From assembly GCA_049889175.1 (NCBI GenBank), contig JBMHDW010000011.1, positions 152,335-216,334 on the forward strand: 64,000 nt of DNA, given 5' to 3'. Origin of the DNA: JBMHDW01 sp049889175 (GTDB taxonomy: Bacteria > Pseudomonadota > Gammaproteobacteria > Comchoanobacterales > Comchoanobacteraceae). The notes beneath the pieces were generated by a model, which worked only from the letters and a program-made list of their open reading frames with translations, was not told where the DNA came from and made no database searches. Both the position numbers and the translations under genes were made by a program. Below are positions 25,381 to 33,230 of this stretch, piece after piece; the first letter of the stretch is position 1, and each line of letters begins with the position of its first letter.

Positions 25381-26050
25381 TGCCGTTATCTCTTTAGAAA
25401 ATGTTTCTGTTGTATTTGATAATCATCCACCAGTACTTGATCAAGTCGATTTGAATATTCTTGATGGTGAACATACACTTATTAAAGGTGCTTCAGGTTC
25501 AGGTAAAACCACTTTATTACACATCATGGCTGGCTTGTCTCGTTCGTTTCAAGGACGGGCATTACTGCTTGATAATGATGTTCATAACACATCTGATGCT
25601 ATGATGGCGCGCATTAGGCGAGAAGAAATTGGGTTTGTGTATCAGTTTCATCATCTGATGACCGAGTTTAATGTGATTGAAAATGTTATGATGCCACTCT
25701 GTTTAAATGGTGTGAGTCATTTTGAGGCCAGACAACATGCTCGAGAGTTACTTAATGAGGTTGGCTTATCGAGTAATCTATATCAACAGCATGTTAGGTC
25801 GCTTTCAGGTGGAGAGCGCCAAAGAGTCGCTCTTGCCAGGGCTGTAATTCATCAGCCATCAGTGGTTTTTGCGGACGAACCTACAGGATGTTTGGATGCT
25901 TATTCATCTCAACAGATGCTGGATGCATTATTTGCACTACAAAATAAACATAAAATTACATTTGTTGTGGTATCTCATGATGCTTCGTTAGGAAAATATT
26001 TTAAACATCATATTCATTTGCAAAGTGGTAAAATAAAAAAAATCAAATAA
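25373..26050 (+). CDS. lolD: Lipoprotein-releasing ATPase LolD
   Basis: ATPase of the Lol exporter. Walker A GASGSGKTT (39-47), Q-loop FVYQFHHLMTEFNVIENVMMP (the LolD/MacB-type MTEFNxxENV), signature LSGGERQRVALARA, Walker B VVFADEPTGCLD. 225 aa, normal. Overlaps lolC by 8 bp, so the two are translationally coupled. Confidence 0.94.
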   Translation: MNNAVISLENVSVVFDNHPPVLDQVDLNILDGEHTLIKGASGSGKTTLLHIMAGLSRSFQGRALLLDNDVHNTSDAMMARIRREEIGFVYQFHHLMTEFNVIENVMMPLCLNGVSHFEARQHARELLNEVGLSSNLYQQHVRSLSGGERQRVALARAVIHQPSVVFADEPTGCLDAYSSQQMLDALFALQNKHKITFVVVSHDASLGKYFKHHIHLQSGKIKKIK

Positions 26051-26104
26051 AACAACACAATTGAAAAATATAGCCTATAATCTGTTGTGGATAATGAGGT
26101 GATT

Positions 26105-28366
26105 ATGGCAAATCGTAGTGGTGATGAAAAAAATCAAAAAATTGAAGAAAAAAAGTTAAAATATCAGAAAGAATTTTCTAATTTGAGCAATTATGTTTTT
26201 GTACCAAAAAAAATGGCCTTTGGTAATCCAATGGTGGAAGACACTATTCTATATGAGATAAAAGACAGGCAAAACAAAGAAGTCATTATTACATTCTTTG
26301 AGGAAGATGAAGAGCATATTATAAAGGATGTATTTATTCATGACCTATCTACTCGAGAATTTCCAGGTGAACACTATGACTATGTTGATACTAAAATTTA
26401 TTTTGAACGTTTTAATACAATGTTTAAAACTTATTTCGGTACTTATTATTATCGTAATTTTTATAAAAGCTTTATAAAAGTTGTTAAAGCAATAAAACTT
26501 GAAAAATTTAGAAGTTTATTATCTTCAGAAAAGGTTAGTGCTGAAGATTTGTCGGCGTTTCTTTATGAATTTCAGGATGATGACCTTGAGGAATACTTTG
26601 AAGGCATGCTACCTAAAGAAAACTTAAACAATACCATTCAGCTGATAAATGATTTTAAAAAATATTTTGATACGAACAATTCTGAATACCTTGAGTATTC
26701 AGAGAAATTTGAAAAAATTTATAGCAAGATGATGTTAAAATTAAAGAGTGATATGCTTTCAATTAATGATTCAGAAAACTCTGATAACATGATTAAGTTG
26801 CTAGATGCTGAAATTTATATGAACCCTATATCTACTAATGTTTTGAAATCTACTTTATTAGTGTCTAATGATGATGCAAATCAATTATTTCTGCAATATG
26901 AAGGGCATATTTTTGATGGTGAAATGAATGGCAATAAATTAAAATTATTTAATCGTTTTATTAAAAGTATTTCTCCAGACCTTATAGGTAGTAAAATAAA
27001 TAAGATATTACCAAAGTTAAATGGATTTATCTCTTCTGGTTCTATAAATGTTGAAAAGTTAAATTTTTACAAAAGTATGATGAAAAACCTTAGTTCTGAG
27101 GTGGTGTATGATGTTACAATACCCGTAAAAAAGAACATTCTGAATCAAATAAAAGGGGCCAGATCAAAAGACAAAGTGGATGATGGTTTGATTGACATAC
27201 TTTTTGATAAGATGGAATCTTTAGAACTTGAAGAGCTAAGGTTTGAAGTTTTTAAACAATACCAACATCAAATCATGAAATTTATAATCCAGAAACTTGA
27301 AAAAAATGATCCAACATATTTTAATAAATTGTCTAATTTGCCAGTTACATTAAGTCACTTCAATGGATTAGTGACTCAGTTGGGATCATTAAACAGTGGT
27401 CTGACTACTCATCATTCTGACATAATCAGCACCTATCAAGAATTCCGAGAGAAGCTATCAAATCAATTTTGTGATAATATGATAAGCAAAAAAGGTTTCA
27501 CAGCAAACAATAGTGCTAAGGCTGTCATCAATGATATGAATTTAACCCAAGTAATGGAGCTACAAGAGAAGTTGTTGGTAAAAGAAGATATAAGCATAAG
27601 TATAAAGAAATTGATAGATAAAAGGGTTAATAATTTTAATAGTGAAGCTCAGACTTTTGCTAATGGTTTACAAAATGGTGGGAATTATTCATTATCACTA
27701 GAAGACCCTGTATTTCTCGCTAGTGTTGTGGAAAAAGTCTACAGTAATAGTAATTTAGCGACAGCTTTTAAAGGTCAAACAAATAGTTTCATTTCGCAAA
27801 TAGGAAGTGATTTTAGATCTGAACAAACTGCGATAAAAAAATTGGCATTACTTAAGTGTTATATCGGTATTAGAAAATCATTTGATAACTCTTCAAATCG
27901 TGGAATAACATTAGATGGTATTTTAAATGTATCCATTTCGTTAGAAGCGCAAAAGAAAATATATTTCAGTGGTTTGCAAGGCATAATGGAGGACCAAGGA
28001 TTCTCAGATCTTCTGATTGATTATTTGGTGGATGAAGATGATATCGTAGAAAAATTGGCTGCTAAATTAAAGCAAACTAATAGTGATCAAGAAACAAATG
28101 ACCCTAAAAATATGAATCAGATAGAAGAAGAAATCGGTGATAAAAATCAAGATAAAAATGCTACTAAAAAATTTTTTCAAAAATTAATTTATTTTATAAT
28201 TAAAGGCTTAAATAGTAGATTTAAAAAAATAGCTAAGCAACTTAAAAAATTTCGTAGAAGTAAGTCGTCATATTCAAAAGCGGTTAAAGCTAAATTTGAA
28301 GGTGTTATTAGTCCTGAGATAAAAGCATCTAAGCAAACTCCTGGTCCTAGAAAATCTCAAAAATGA
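26105..28366 (+). CDS. Large lysine/asparagine-rich orphan protein (753 aa)
   Basis: Not recognised. Predicted soluble and mostly alpha-helical, rich in Lys, Asn, Asp, Ser and Ile, with markedly more AT-rich codons than lolD and dapA on either side. No signal peptide. The extreme C-terminus is strongly basic (a run of KKIAKQLKKFRRSKSS type, then TPGPRKSQK) after an acidic patch (QIEEEIGDKNQDK); a short hydrophobic stretch FFQKLIYFIIKGL lies about 60 residues from the end. ATG 26105 is set by GAGGTG; GTG 26087 is the alternative. A TATAAT at 26075-26080 may be its -10, without a good -35. Size, composition and orphan status resemble secreted effectors of intracellular bacteria; this is inference only. 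Confidence 0.7.
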   Translation: MANRSGDEKNQKIEEKKLKYQKEFSNLSNYVFVPKKMAFGNPMVEDTILYEIKDRQNKEVIITFFEEDEEHIIKDVFIHDLSTREFPGEHYDYVDTKIYFERFNTMFKTYFGTYYYRNFYKSFIKVVKAIKLEKFRSLLSSEKVSAEDLSAFLYEFQDDDLEEYFEGMLPKENLNNTIQLINDFKKYFDTNNSEYLEYSEKFEKIYSKMMLKLKSDMLSINDSENSDNMIKLLDAEIYMNPISTNVLKSTLLVSNDDANQLFLQYEGHIFDGEMNGNKLKLFNRFIKSISPDLIGSKINKILPKLNGFISSGSINVEKLNFYKSMMKNLSSEVVYDVTIPVKKNILNQIKGARSKDKVDDGLIDILFDKMESLELEELRFEVFKQYQHQIMKFIIQKLEKNDPTYFNKLSNLPVTLSHFNGLVTQLGSLNSGLTTHHSDIISTYQEFREKLSNQFCDNMISKKGFTANNSAKAVINDMNLTQVMELQEKLLVKEDISISIKKLIDKRVNNFNSEAQTFANGLQNGGNYSLSLEDPVFLASVVEKVYSNSNLATAFKGQTNSFISQIGSDFRSEQTAIKKLALLKCYIGIRKSFDNSSNRGITLDGILNVSISLEAQKKIYFSGLQGIMEDQGFSDLLIDYLVDEDDIVEKLAAKLKQTNSDQETNDPKNMNQIEEEIGDKNQDKNATKKFFQKLIYFIIKGLNSRFKKIAKQLKKFRRSKSSYSKAVKAKFEGVISPEIKASKQTPGPRKSQK

Positions 28367-28425
28367 ATCATAGACAAAACCATAAAGAGTAGGTAGCCTA
28401 AGATAAATATTAAGAGATACAGATT

Positions 28426-29280
28426 ATGATGGGATCATTTGTTGCTTTAATCACGCCTTTCCTGAATGATGGTCAGGTGGACTATAATGCTTTAAAACGT
28501 TTGGTTGCTTGGCATATTGAAGAGGGAACACATGGTTTTGTGATTCTAGGAACAACTGCAGAAAGTCCGACACTATCTGATAACGAGCGTACTCAAATCA
28601 TCAAAACAGTTATTGCTGAGAGTAGTATTCCTGTTTGGGTGGGTGTGGGAACTCATGCAACACAACAAAGTATTCAATATGCCAAAGAAGCTGAAGTATT
28701 GGGTGCAGATGGCGTGATGGCAGTTTGCCCATATTATAATAAGCCAACGCAAGAAGGTCTGTATTTACACTTTAAATCTATTCATGATGCAATCACAATT
28801 CCACTTATGTTATATAATGTGCCAGGCCGGACAGTGGTTGACTTGTCGTTTAATACAATTGAAAAACTTCATATGTTGCCACGTGTTGTTGCACTCAAAG
28901 ATGCAACAGGCGATTTGCATCGCTTACAAGATTACAGGCGATTAACACAACTTTCTATTTTAAGTGGTGATGATGGTACGACCGGTGAGTTCTTAATTCA
29001 AGGTGGTCATGGTATGGTTTCAGTGACTGCCAATATCATGCCTAAACATTGTTCAAGATTATTTCAAGCAGCGGCTTTAGGTCAATTTGATCAGGTTGTT
29101 TCAATCCAACAAGATCTTGAACAGCTTAACCAGTTTTTATTTATTGAAAGTAATCCTATTCCTGTAAAATGGTTAATGGCTGAAATGGGACTTATTGGTC
29201 ATCATGTGAGGTTGCCATTAACATCATTAGCTGAACAATATCATCAGCAAGCTAAGAATTTACTCAATACTTATGCGTAA
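28426..29280 (+). CDS. dapA: 4-hydroxy-tetrahydrodipicolinate synthase
   Basis: Condenses pyruvate with aspartate semialdehyde, the first committed step to diaminopimelate and lysine. Schiff-base Lys in VALKDATGD (about K158), the GTTAESPTLS loop, and the Tyr in YNVPGRT. 284 aa (E. coli 292). ATG 28426 and ATG 28429 are adjacent; AAGAGA lies upstream. It overlaps convergent bolA by 21 bp. Confidence 0.95.
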   Translation: MMGSFVALITPFLNDGQVDYNALKRLVAWHIEEGTHGFVILGTTAESPTLSDNERTQIIKTVIAESSIPVWVGVGTHATQQSIQYAKEAEVLGADGVMAVCPYYNKPTQEGLYLHFKSIHDAITIPLMLYNVPGRTVVDLSFNTIEKLHMLPRVVALKDATGDLHRLQDYRRLTQLSILSGDDGTTGEFLIQGGHGMVSVTANIMPKHCSRLFQAAALGQFDQVVSIQQDLEQLNQFLFIESNPIPVKWLMAEMGLIGHHVRLPLTSLAEQYHQQAKNLLNTYA

Positions 29281-29529
29281 TGAGTGGATCCACGGTTGAA
29301 CAGGTTTAATGAGCTGATAAATCGCTCGATGTCTCTCAATTCTGGAATTGAGGGCATTAAGCTGATCGCTTGAAATTAATAGGTGGTAATGAAACGTTCC
29401 TGGGGTGTGTCCAGCATGCTTTAAATGCTTGTGTGTTTCGTCTTGTACTTCTAATCGACTGGGTTCTAGCGATGATAAAAGGCTAGTAATGCGCTGAGAA
29501 ATATCATCACTGGTTGGGTTTGATAACAT
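29260..29529 (-). CDS. bolA: BolA family protein
   Basis: Small alpha/beta protein of the BolA group, which pairs with monothiol glutaredoxins in iron-sulfur handling and affects morphology in E. coli. 89 aa. Family pattern: PSRLEVQDETHKHLKHAG, then TFHYHLLISSDQLNALNSRIERHRAIYQLI ending near IHSLRISI. ATG 29529 follows GAGGAAAG; TTG 29541 is unlikely. Starts inside the end of yciB, the neighbour seen in other gammaproteobacteria (there often with yciI between). Confidence 0.88.
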   Translation of the reverse strand: MLSNPTSDDISQRITSLLSSLEPSRLEVQDETHKHLKHAGHTPGTFHYHLLISSDQLNALNSRIERHRAIYQLIKPVQPWIHSLRISIE

Positions 29530-30085
29530 CACTTTCCTCAATATGTCTAGATAAGTAAATGGCCAAGAAAATCACAAAAACAAAACTTAATGCAAGGCTA
29601 CCAAAAACTTTAAAATTAACCCAAGTTTCGACGGTACATAATTTAAGTACAGCAGCATTAGCAACAGCCATTAACACAAAAAACCATGCGTTCATTATGT
29701 CAACTACGCGCCACTTTTCAGGTGATAGTTTGATGTTATCAGCCATCATATGTGCCATAAGACTTTTGTTTTTTAAAGCGGCATTGATGAAAATGAAGGC
29801 TGCCATGCCAGCAAACAAGACAGTTGGCTTCCACTGATAAATAGCCCCATTTTGGAAAGCAACAGCTGCTACAGCAAAAACACCTACCATGAGCACAAAA
29901 ATAGTCTCAACTTTATCTATTTTACGATGAAAGTACCAATTAATGCAGTAGATTAAAGTGGCACATCCAGCCATTGCGCATGCGGCATAAATAAGACGAG
30001 TTTCTGAACTTGGTATCCAATATTGGCCAAGAAAGAAAGTCAAAAAGAATGCAACTAATGGTAATACCTTAGTACTAAGTTTCAT
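29507..30085 (-). CDS. yciB: YciB/intracellular septation protein A family
   Basis: Polytopic inner-membrane protein linked to cell-envelope synthesis and septation. 192 aa, five to six TM helices. Signature segments: the PLVAFFLTFF start and the KPTVLFAGMAAFIF...SLMAHMM region (family KPTVLYWLFAAILL and GKxLIxxMMG). EKWRVVDIMNAWFFVLMAVANAAV is also typical. ATG 30085 is preceded by GGAG; TTG 30097 is unlikely. A well-formed promoter lies just upstream. Confidence 0.9.
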   Translation of the reverse strand: MKLSTKVLPLVAFFLTFFLGQYWIPSSETRLIYAACAMAGCATLIYCINWYFHRKIDKVETIFVLMVGVFAVAAVAFQNGAIYQWKPTVLFAGMAAFIFINAALKNKSLMAHMMADNIKLSPEKWRVVDIMNAWFFVLMAVANAAVLKLCTVETWVNFKVFGSLALSFVFVIFLAIYLSRHIEESDVIKPNQ

Positions 30086-30108
30086 ACAATACTCCAACTG
30101 TTTTAATC

Positions 30109-30137
30109 ATCATAAACTGATGACGTTCTATTAGCAA
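30109..30137 (-). promoter_or_regulatory. Sigma70-like promoter for yciB-bolA
   Basis: Minus strand TTGCTA (30137-30132), 17 bp, TATGAT (30114-30109), about 24 bases before the yciB ATG. Confidence 0.6.
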
Positions 30138-30212
30138 TAAATAGATGGTGCGTTACTATAATGACATTTTGAGTGAATAAAATAATTAATCGTCCTAACT
30201 TCAGCAAGATTG

Positions 30213-30221
30213 TGCTATAAC
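30213..30221 (+). promoter_or_regulatory. Possible extended -10 for the 30246-36 kb plus-strand run
   Basis: TGCTATAAC is an extended -10 (TG-n-TATAAC) about 25 bases before ATG 30246. No convincing -35 at 17 bp. Confidence 0.35.
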
Positions 30222-30245
30222 AAGATCATGTTGAAGGGGGTGATG

Positions 30246-30716
30246 ATGATACGCTATGACCATGTCGATCATGTGTCTTACAAAACAATTGATGCCATAC
30301 AAAATGTCATGGCTCAAGGGGGTTCTATAGGCCTTCAATGTTTGGATCATATTTTTGCGATCTACCCATGGCCCAAAAAATCTCAAATACACCAGGTTAT
30401 GTTGATCAGTCAACAAAGCGATTTACTCAATATTCATTCGCCTGATCGCGCCTTATTTAAAAAGTTGCATCAGCATCGAAATGATTGTTTTTCAATGTCA
30501 TTGAAGCCTTTACCTAAATGGTCAAAGAAACATCATTGGCCTCATCATAAAGATATTGATGTTATCTATTGGCCTGTGGCTTTTGCTAGAGAGATTACCT
30601 CATTCGGCTCTATGGTCATTGAAAAGGTAGACGAAAGAGGTAATCACCCCTTGATTGTTGTTGATGAAGGCTTTAGTATGATCAATCATATAGAACAACT
30701 TATGATAGATGACTGA
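30246..30716 (+). CDS. Hypothetical protein upstream of rluB (possible diverged YrdC-like)
   Basis: 156 aa, not firmly recognised. Its start (TIDAIQNVMAQGGSIGLQCLDHIFAIYPW) and MLISQQSDLLNI vaguely recall YrdC/Sua5/YciO proteins, and a YciO/TsaC-family gene often sits near rluB in gammaproteobacteria. It is shorter than true TsaC, and the later motifs are not evident, so the resemblance may be chance. ATG 30246 follows AAGGGGG; upstream ATGs at 30228 and 30243 are possible. It overlaps rluB by 8 bp, so they are co-translated. Confidence 0.6.
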   Translation: MIRYDHVDHVSYKTIDAIQNVMAQGGSIGLQCLDHIFAIYPWPKKSQIHQVMLISQQSDLLNIHSPDRALFKKLHQHRNDCFSMSLKPLPKWSKKHHWPHHKDIDVIYWPVAFAREITSFGSMVIEKVDERGNHPLIVVDEGFSMINHIEQLMIDD

Positions 30717-31437
30717 TACAATACGCATACAAACATTAATGGCACAAAGCGGTGTTGGTTCTCGGCGTCAATGTGATCGTTGGGTGGCTGAAGGCAAAGT
30801 TACTGTAAACGGACAAAAAGCTAAAATTGGTCAGATGGTTTCTCGGCAAGACGATATTCGCCTGGCTGGAAAGTTGATTGCTCGTGGTGCTACTGAGACA
30901 CGCTTGCTGCTGTTGAATAAACCTTCTGGTTACGTTTGTTCTAAAGTTGCTGAAGGCGATATGCCTAGTGTCTACCAACTGTTGCCTCATGTTAAATCAG
31001 GGCGATGGTGTTTGGTTGGGCGTTTAGATGCAACCACAACAGGCCTGCTTTTGGTCACTAATTCCGGGTCATTTGCCCAGCAACTTACCCATCCAAGTAA
31101 CGACTTTGTGAGAACTTATAGGGTTCGTATCTTTGGTAAGCCTCCTCAAGGTTGGTTAAAACAGCTTAAAGAAGGCACGATGATAGATGGTGAAAAAATC
31201 ATTTGTCAGGATGCCAAGTGGATGGAAAAGCGCTCAGAGGGTCATAACCAATGGGTGATGATTAAAATACATGTTGGCCGACAACATATTATCAAAAAAA
31301 TATGTGACGCCTATGGTTTAACCGTAACTCGCTTGATTAGAACGGGCTTTGGTCGACTTTTATTGCCAAAACCATTATCTGTTGGCTCATGGGTAGAACT
31401 TGATGTTAAAGCATTTAAAGAAGCACATAGTATCTAA
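30709..31437 (+). CDS. rluB: Pseudouridine synthase, RluB/RsuA family
   Basis: Modifies rRNA uridine, most likely in 23S helix 89-90 if RluB. An N-terminal S4 domain (LMAQSGVGSRRQCDRWVAEGKVTVNG) precedes the catalytic domain with the family motif GRLDATTTGLLL (catalytic D107) and VGRQHIIKKIC near the C-terminus. 242 aa; E. coli RluB is longer by a disordered tail. RluE/RluF are alternatives, but neighbours favour RluB. The next gene starts inside its 3' end. Confidence 0.87.
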   Translation: MTDTIRIQTLMAQSGVGSRRQCDRWVAEGKVTVNGQKAKIGQMVSRQDDIRLAGKLIARGATETRLLLLNKPSGYVCSKVAEGDMPSVYQLLPHVKSGRWCLVGRLDATTTGLLLVTNSGSFAQQLTHPSNDFVRTYRVRIFGKPPQGWLKQLKEGTMIDGEKIICQDAKWMEKRSEGHNQWVMIKIHVGRQHIIKKICDAYGLTVTRLIRTGFGRLLLPKPLSVGSWVELDVKAFKEAHSI

Positions 31438-32011
31438 TCGATGGCTGCTTATCGCATTTATACTTGCGGTTCCTGTTTATTGTTTTTTAGGCGAAGCACT
31501 TCATGTGTGGCGACAAGATTTTATTTCATCAGCGTGGGTAAAGCGTTTAGATCAGCATCAAGATGACCCTCAAGCATTTTTAGAAGATGTCAATGCGCTC
31601 ATGATTGAGCGACCTCATGTTCAAGGGCTTGCTACAATGATGTGTCGACAGTTTATGTCAATTGGTGCTTACAGCCAGGCTCAATCATGTTACTTGAAAC
31701 TCTGGCAACAAGATGGTGATGCTAGGGCTTTAAAAAATATGGGGCTGGCATATCTTTCTGCGGGTGAGCCAATTCCTCATTCATTAAAAAAGCCATTAAC
31801 TCAAGCGCTAAAAAAATCGCCTAAGGATGTTGAATTATTATACCTACTAATGTGCTTACACTACGATTTAGGTCAGTGGCAAAATGTTCATCTATTATCA
31901 CAAGCCTTAATTCACTTATTGTCATCCGATCATCCTATCTTTCCACGGGTGATTGAGATGCAATTTGCTGCGAAAAACGCATTACAACAGCCTCAAGCTT
32001 TGATACCATAG
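31403..32011 (+). CDS. CcmI/CycH-like TPR membrane protein
   Basis: 203 aa. One N-terminal TM helix (about 14-31), then helical repeats of TPR type (AYSQAQSCYLKLWQQDGDARALKNMGLAYLSAGE, then KSPKDVELLYLLMCLHYDLGQWQNV). This layout and its place before ccmC suggest the periplasmic apocytochrome-holding CcmI function, though CcmI usually lies at the end of the ccm operon and has two TM segments. ATG 31403 overlaps rluB by 35 bp and lacks a strong ribosome site. Confidence 0.6.
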   Translation: MLKHLKKHIVSNRWLLIAFILAVPVYCFLGEALHVWRQDFISSAWVKRLDQHQDDPQAFLEDVNALMIERPHVQGLATMMCRQFMSIGAYSQAQSCYLKLWQQDGDARALKNMGLAYLSAGEPIPHSLKKPLTQALKKSPKDVELLYLLMCLHYDLGQWQNVHLLSQALIHLLSSDHPIFPRVIEMQFAAKNALQQPQALIP

Positions 32012-32015
32012 TTCC

Positions 32016-32738
32016 ATGAAATGGTTGTATCAACAATTAAGTTTGCCAGTTTTGATTCCAAGACTTAATGTTTTGTGGCCTTGGTTACTGGCTGTGTCTT
32101 TGGGTTTGCTATGTTGGGCTCTTGTACTGATTGTTCAAGCTCCCTCTGATGTGCAGCAAGGTGAGGTGTATCGTATTATCTATGCACATGTTCCTATGGC
32201 AATGTTAGCCATGAGTTTTTATCTTTGTATTGGAATATGCTCGCTGCTGTATTTGATCTTTCGTTTTAAATTATGTGATTTAGTGGCTTACTCACTTGCG
32301 CCGATAGGATTGGTATTTTCTGTTGGTACTTTGCTTACAGGAATGATTTGGGGGAGACCTACATGGGGAACCTGGTGGTTATGGGATGCACGCCTGACAT
32401 CAGCATTTATTCTGATGCTTTTGTATGTTGGTTATGTTGGTATACGATATCAATTAAAAGATGCCAAACAAAGTGCCTATATTGGTGGGATTTTAGGTAT
32501 GATTGGCTTAATTAATTTACCCATCATTCATTACTCTGTTCAATGGTGGTTTACTTTGCATCAAGGTTCAACGATTCTAAGTCATAAAATGCACCCGGAC
32601 ATGTTGTATCCTTTTTGGGTGTCATTTGGGTTTTGGAGTATCTATTCAACTGCCATGCTATTAAAGCGAATGACATTGGTTTATGCGGCTAAAAAGAAAC
32701 TTAAAAGTGTTTATGAACAAGCATTGAGGAGCCATTAA
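32016..32738 (+). CDS. ccmC: Heme export/handling protein CcmC
   Basis: Polytopic inner-membrane protein loading heme onto CcmE in cytochrome c maturation system I. The tryptophan-rich WWD motif is WGTWWLWDARLTS; heme-ligand His candidates are in YAHVPM and IIHYSVQWW. Six TM helices, 240 aa (E. coli 245). Starts 4 bp after the CcmI-like gene. ccmA and ccmB, which normally precede it, are absent here. Confidence 0.95.
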   Translation: MKWLYQQLSLPVLIPRLNVLWPWLLAVSLGLLCWALVLIVQAPSDVQQGEVYRIIYAHVPMAMLAMSFYLCIGICSLLYLIFRFKLCDLVAYSLAPIGLVFSVGTLLTGMIWGRPTWGTWWLWDARLTSAFILMLLYVGYVGIRYQLKDAKQSAYIGGILGMIGLINLPIIHYSVQWWFTLHQGSTILSHKMHPDMLYPFWVSFGFWSIYSTAMLLKRMTLVYAAKKKLKSVYEQALRSH

Positions 32739-32739
32739 A

Positions 32740-32826
32740 ATGAATGTGGTTTTATTTCTCATGTTGGCAAGCTTGGTGTCGTTGGGGGCCATAGTCGCTC
32801 TTTGGGTGATTGGGGGGCGTGTATGA
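32740..32826 (+). CDS. ccmD: CcmD, very short
   Basis: 28-residue single-span protein between ccmC and ccmE, the standard CcmD position. Preceded by GAGGAG. The product starts MNVVLFLML, is hydrophobic for about 22 residues and ends GGRV. CcmD (about 45-70 aa elsewhere) stabilises the CcmC-CcmE complex; this one has almost no cytoplasmic tail. Its TGA overlaps the ccmE ATG. Assignment rests on position, size and topology. Confidence 0.65.
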   Translation: MNVVLFLMLASLVSLGAIVALWVIGGRV

Positions 32827-33230
32827 AATTAAAAGACCTTCATTGGTCACGCATTCGGTTTTGGCTAGGGCTTTTGCTCATCACATGTGTGGTTGTTGGG
32901 CTTGTACTTCATGCTTTGAAAAGTAATATTAATGCTTATGTAACGCCATCTGGACTTATGGCATCAGAGCAGAAAAATCAGTCTATGCGTTTGGGGGGAC
33001 TGGTCAAAGAATATTCTGTTGTTTATGATCAAAATCATTTAGTCCATTTTAGTGTGACAGATGGTAAAGAGGATGTTCATGTTGTTTTCGATGGCGTTTT
33101 ACCTGCACTTTTTGAAGAGGGTAAGGGTGTTGTCGCACAAGGTAACTTTGATGGTCAGAATCAGGTGTTTATGGCATCTCAAGTTCTAGCTAAACACGAC
33201 GAGAACTATCAGCCGCCAATGCCATCATGA
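32823..33230 (+). CDS. ccmE: Periplasmic heme chaperone CcmE
   Basis: Membrane-anchored chaperone covalently carrying heme to CcmF/CcmH. TM anchor about 12-30; the heme-binding motif is LAKHDENYQPP with H125 and Y129. The OB-fold core includes MRLGGLVKEYSV and GVVAQGNFDGQ. 135 aa. ATG 32823 in ATGA overlap with ccmD; it ends overlapping ccmF. Confidence 0.95.
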   Translation: MKLKDLHWSRIRFWLGLLLITCVVVGLVLHALKSNINAYVTPSGLMASEQKNQSMRLGGLVKEYSVVYDQNHLVHFSVTDGKEDVHVVFDGVLPALFEEGKGVVAQGNFDGQNQVFMASQVLAKHDENYQPPMPS

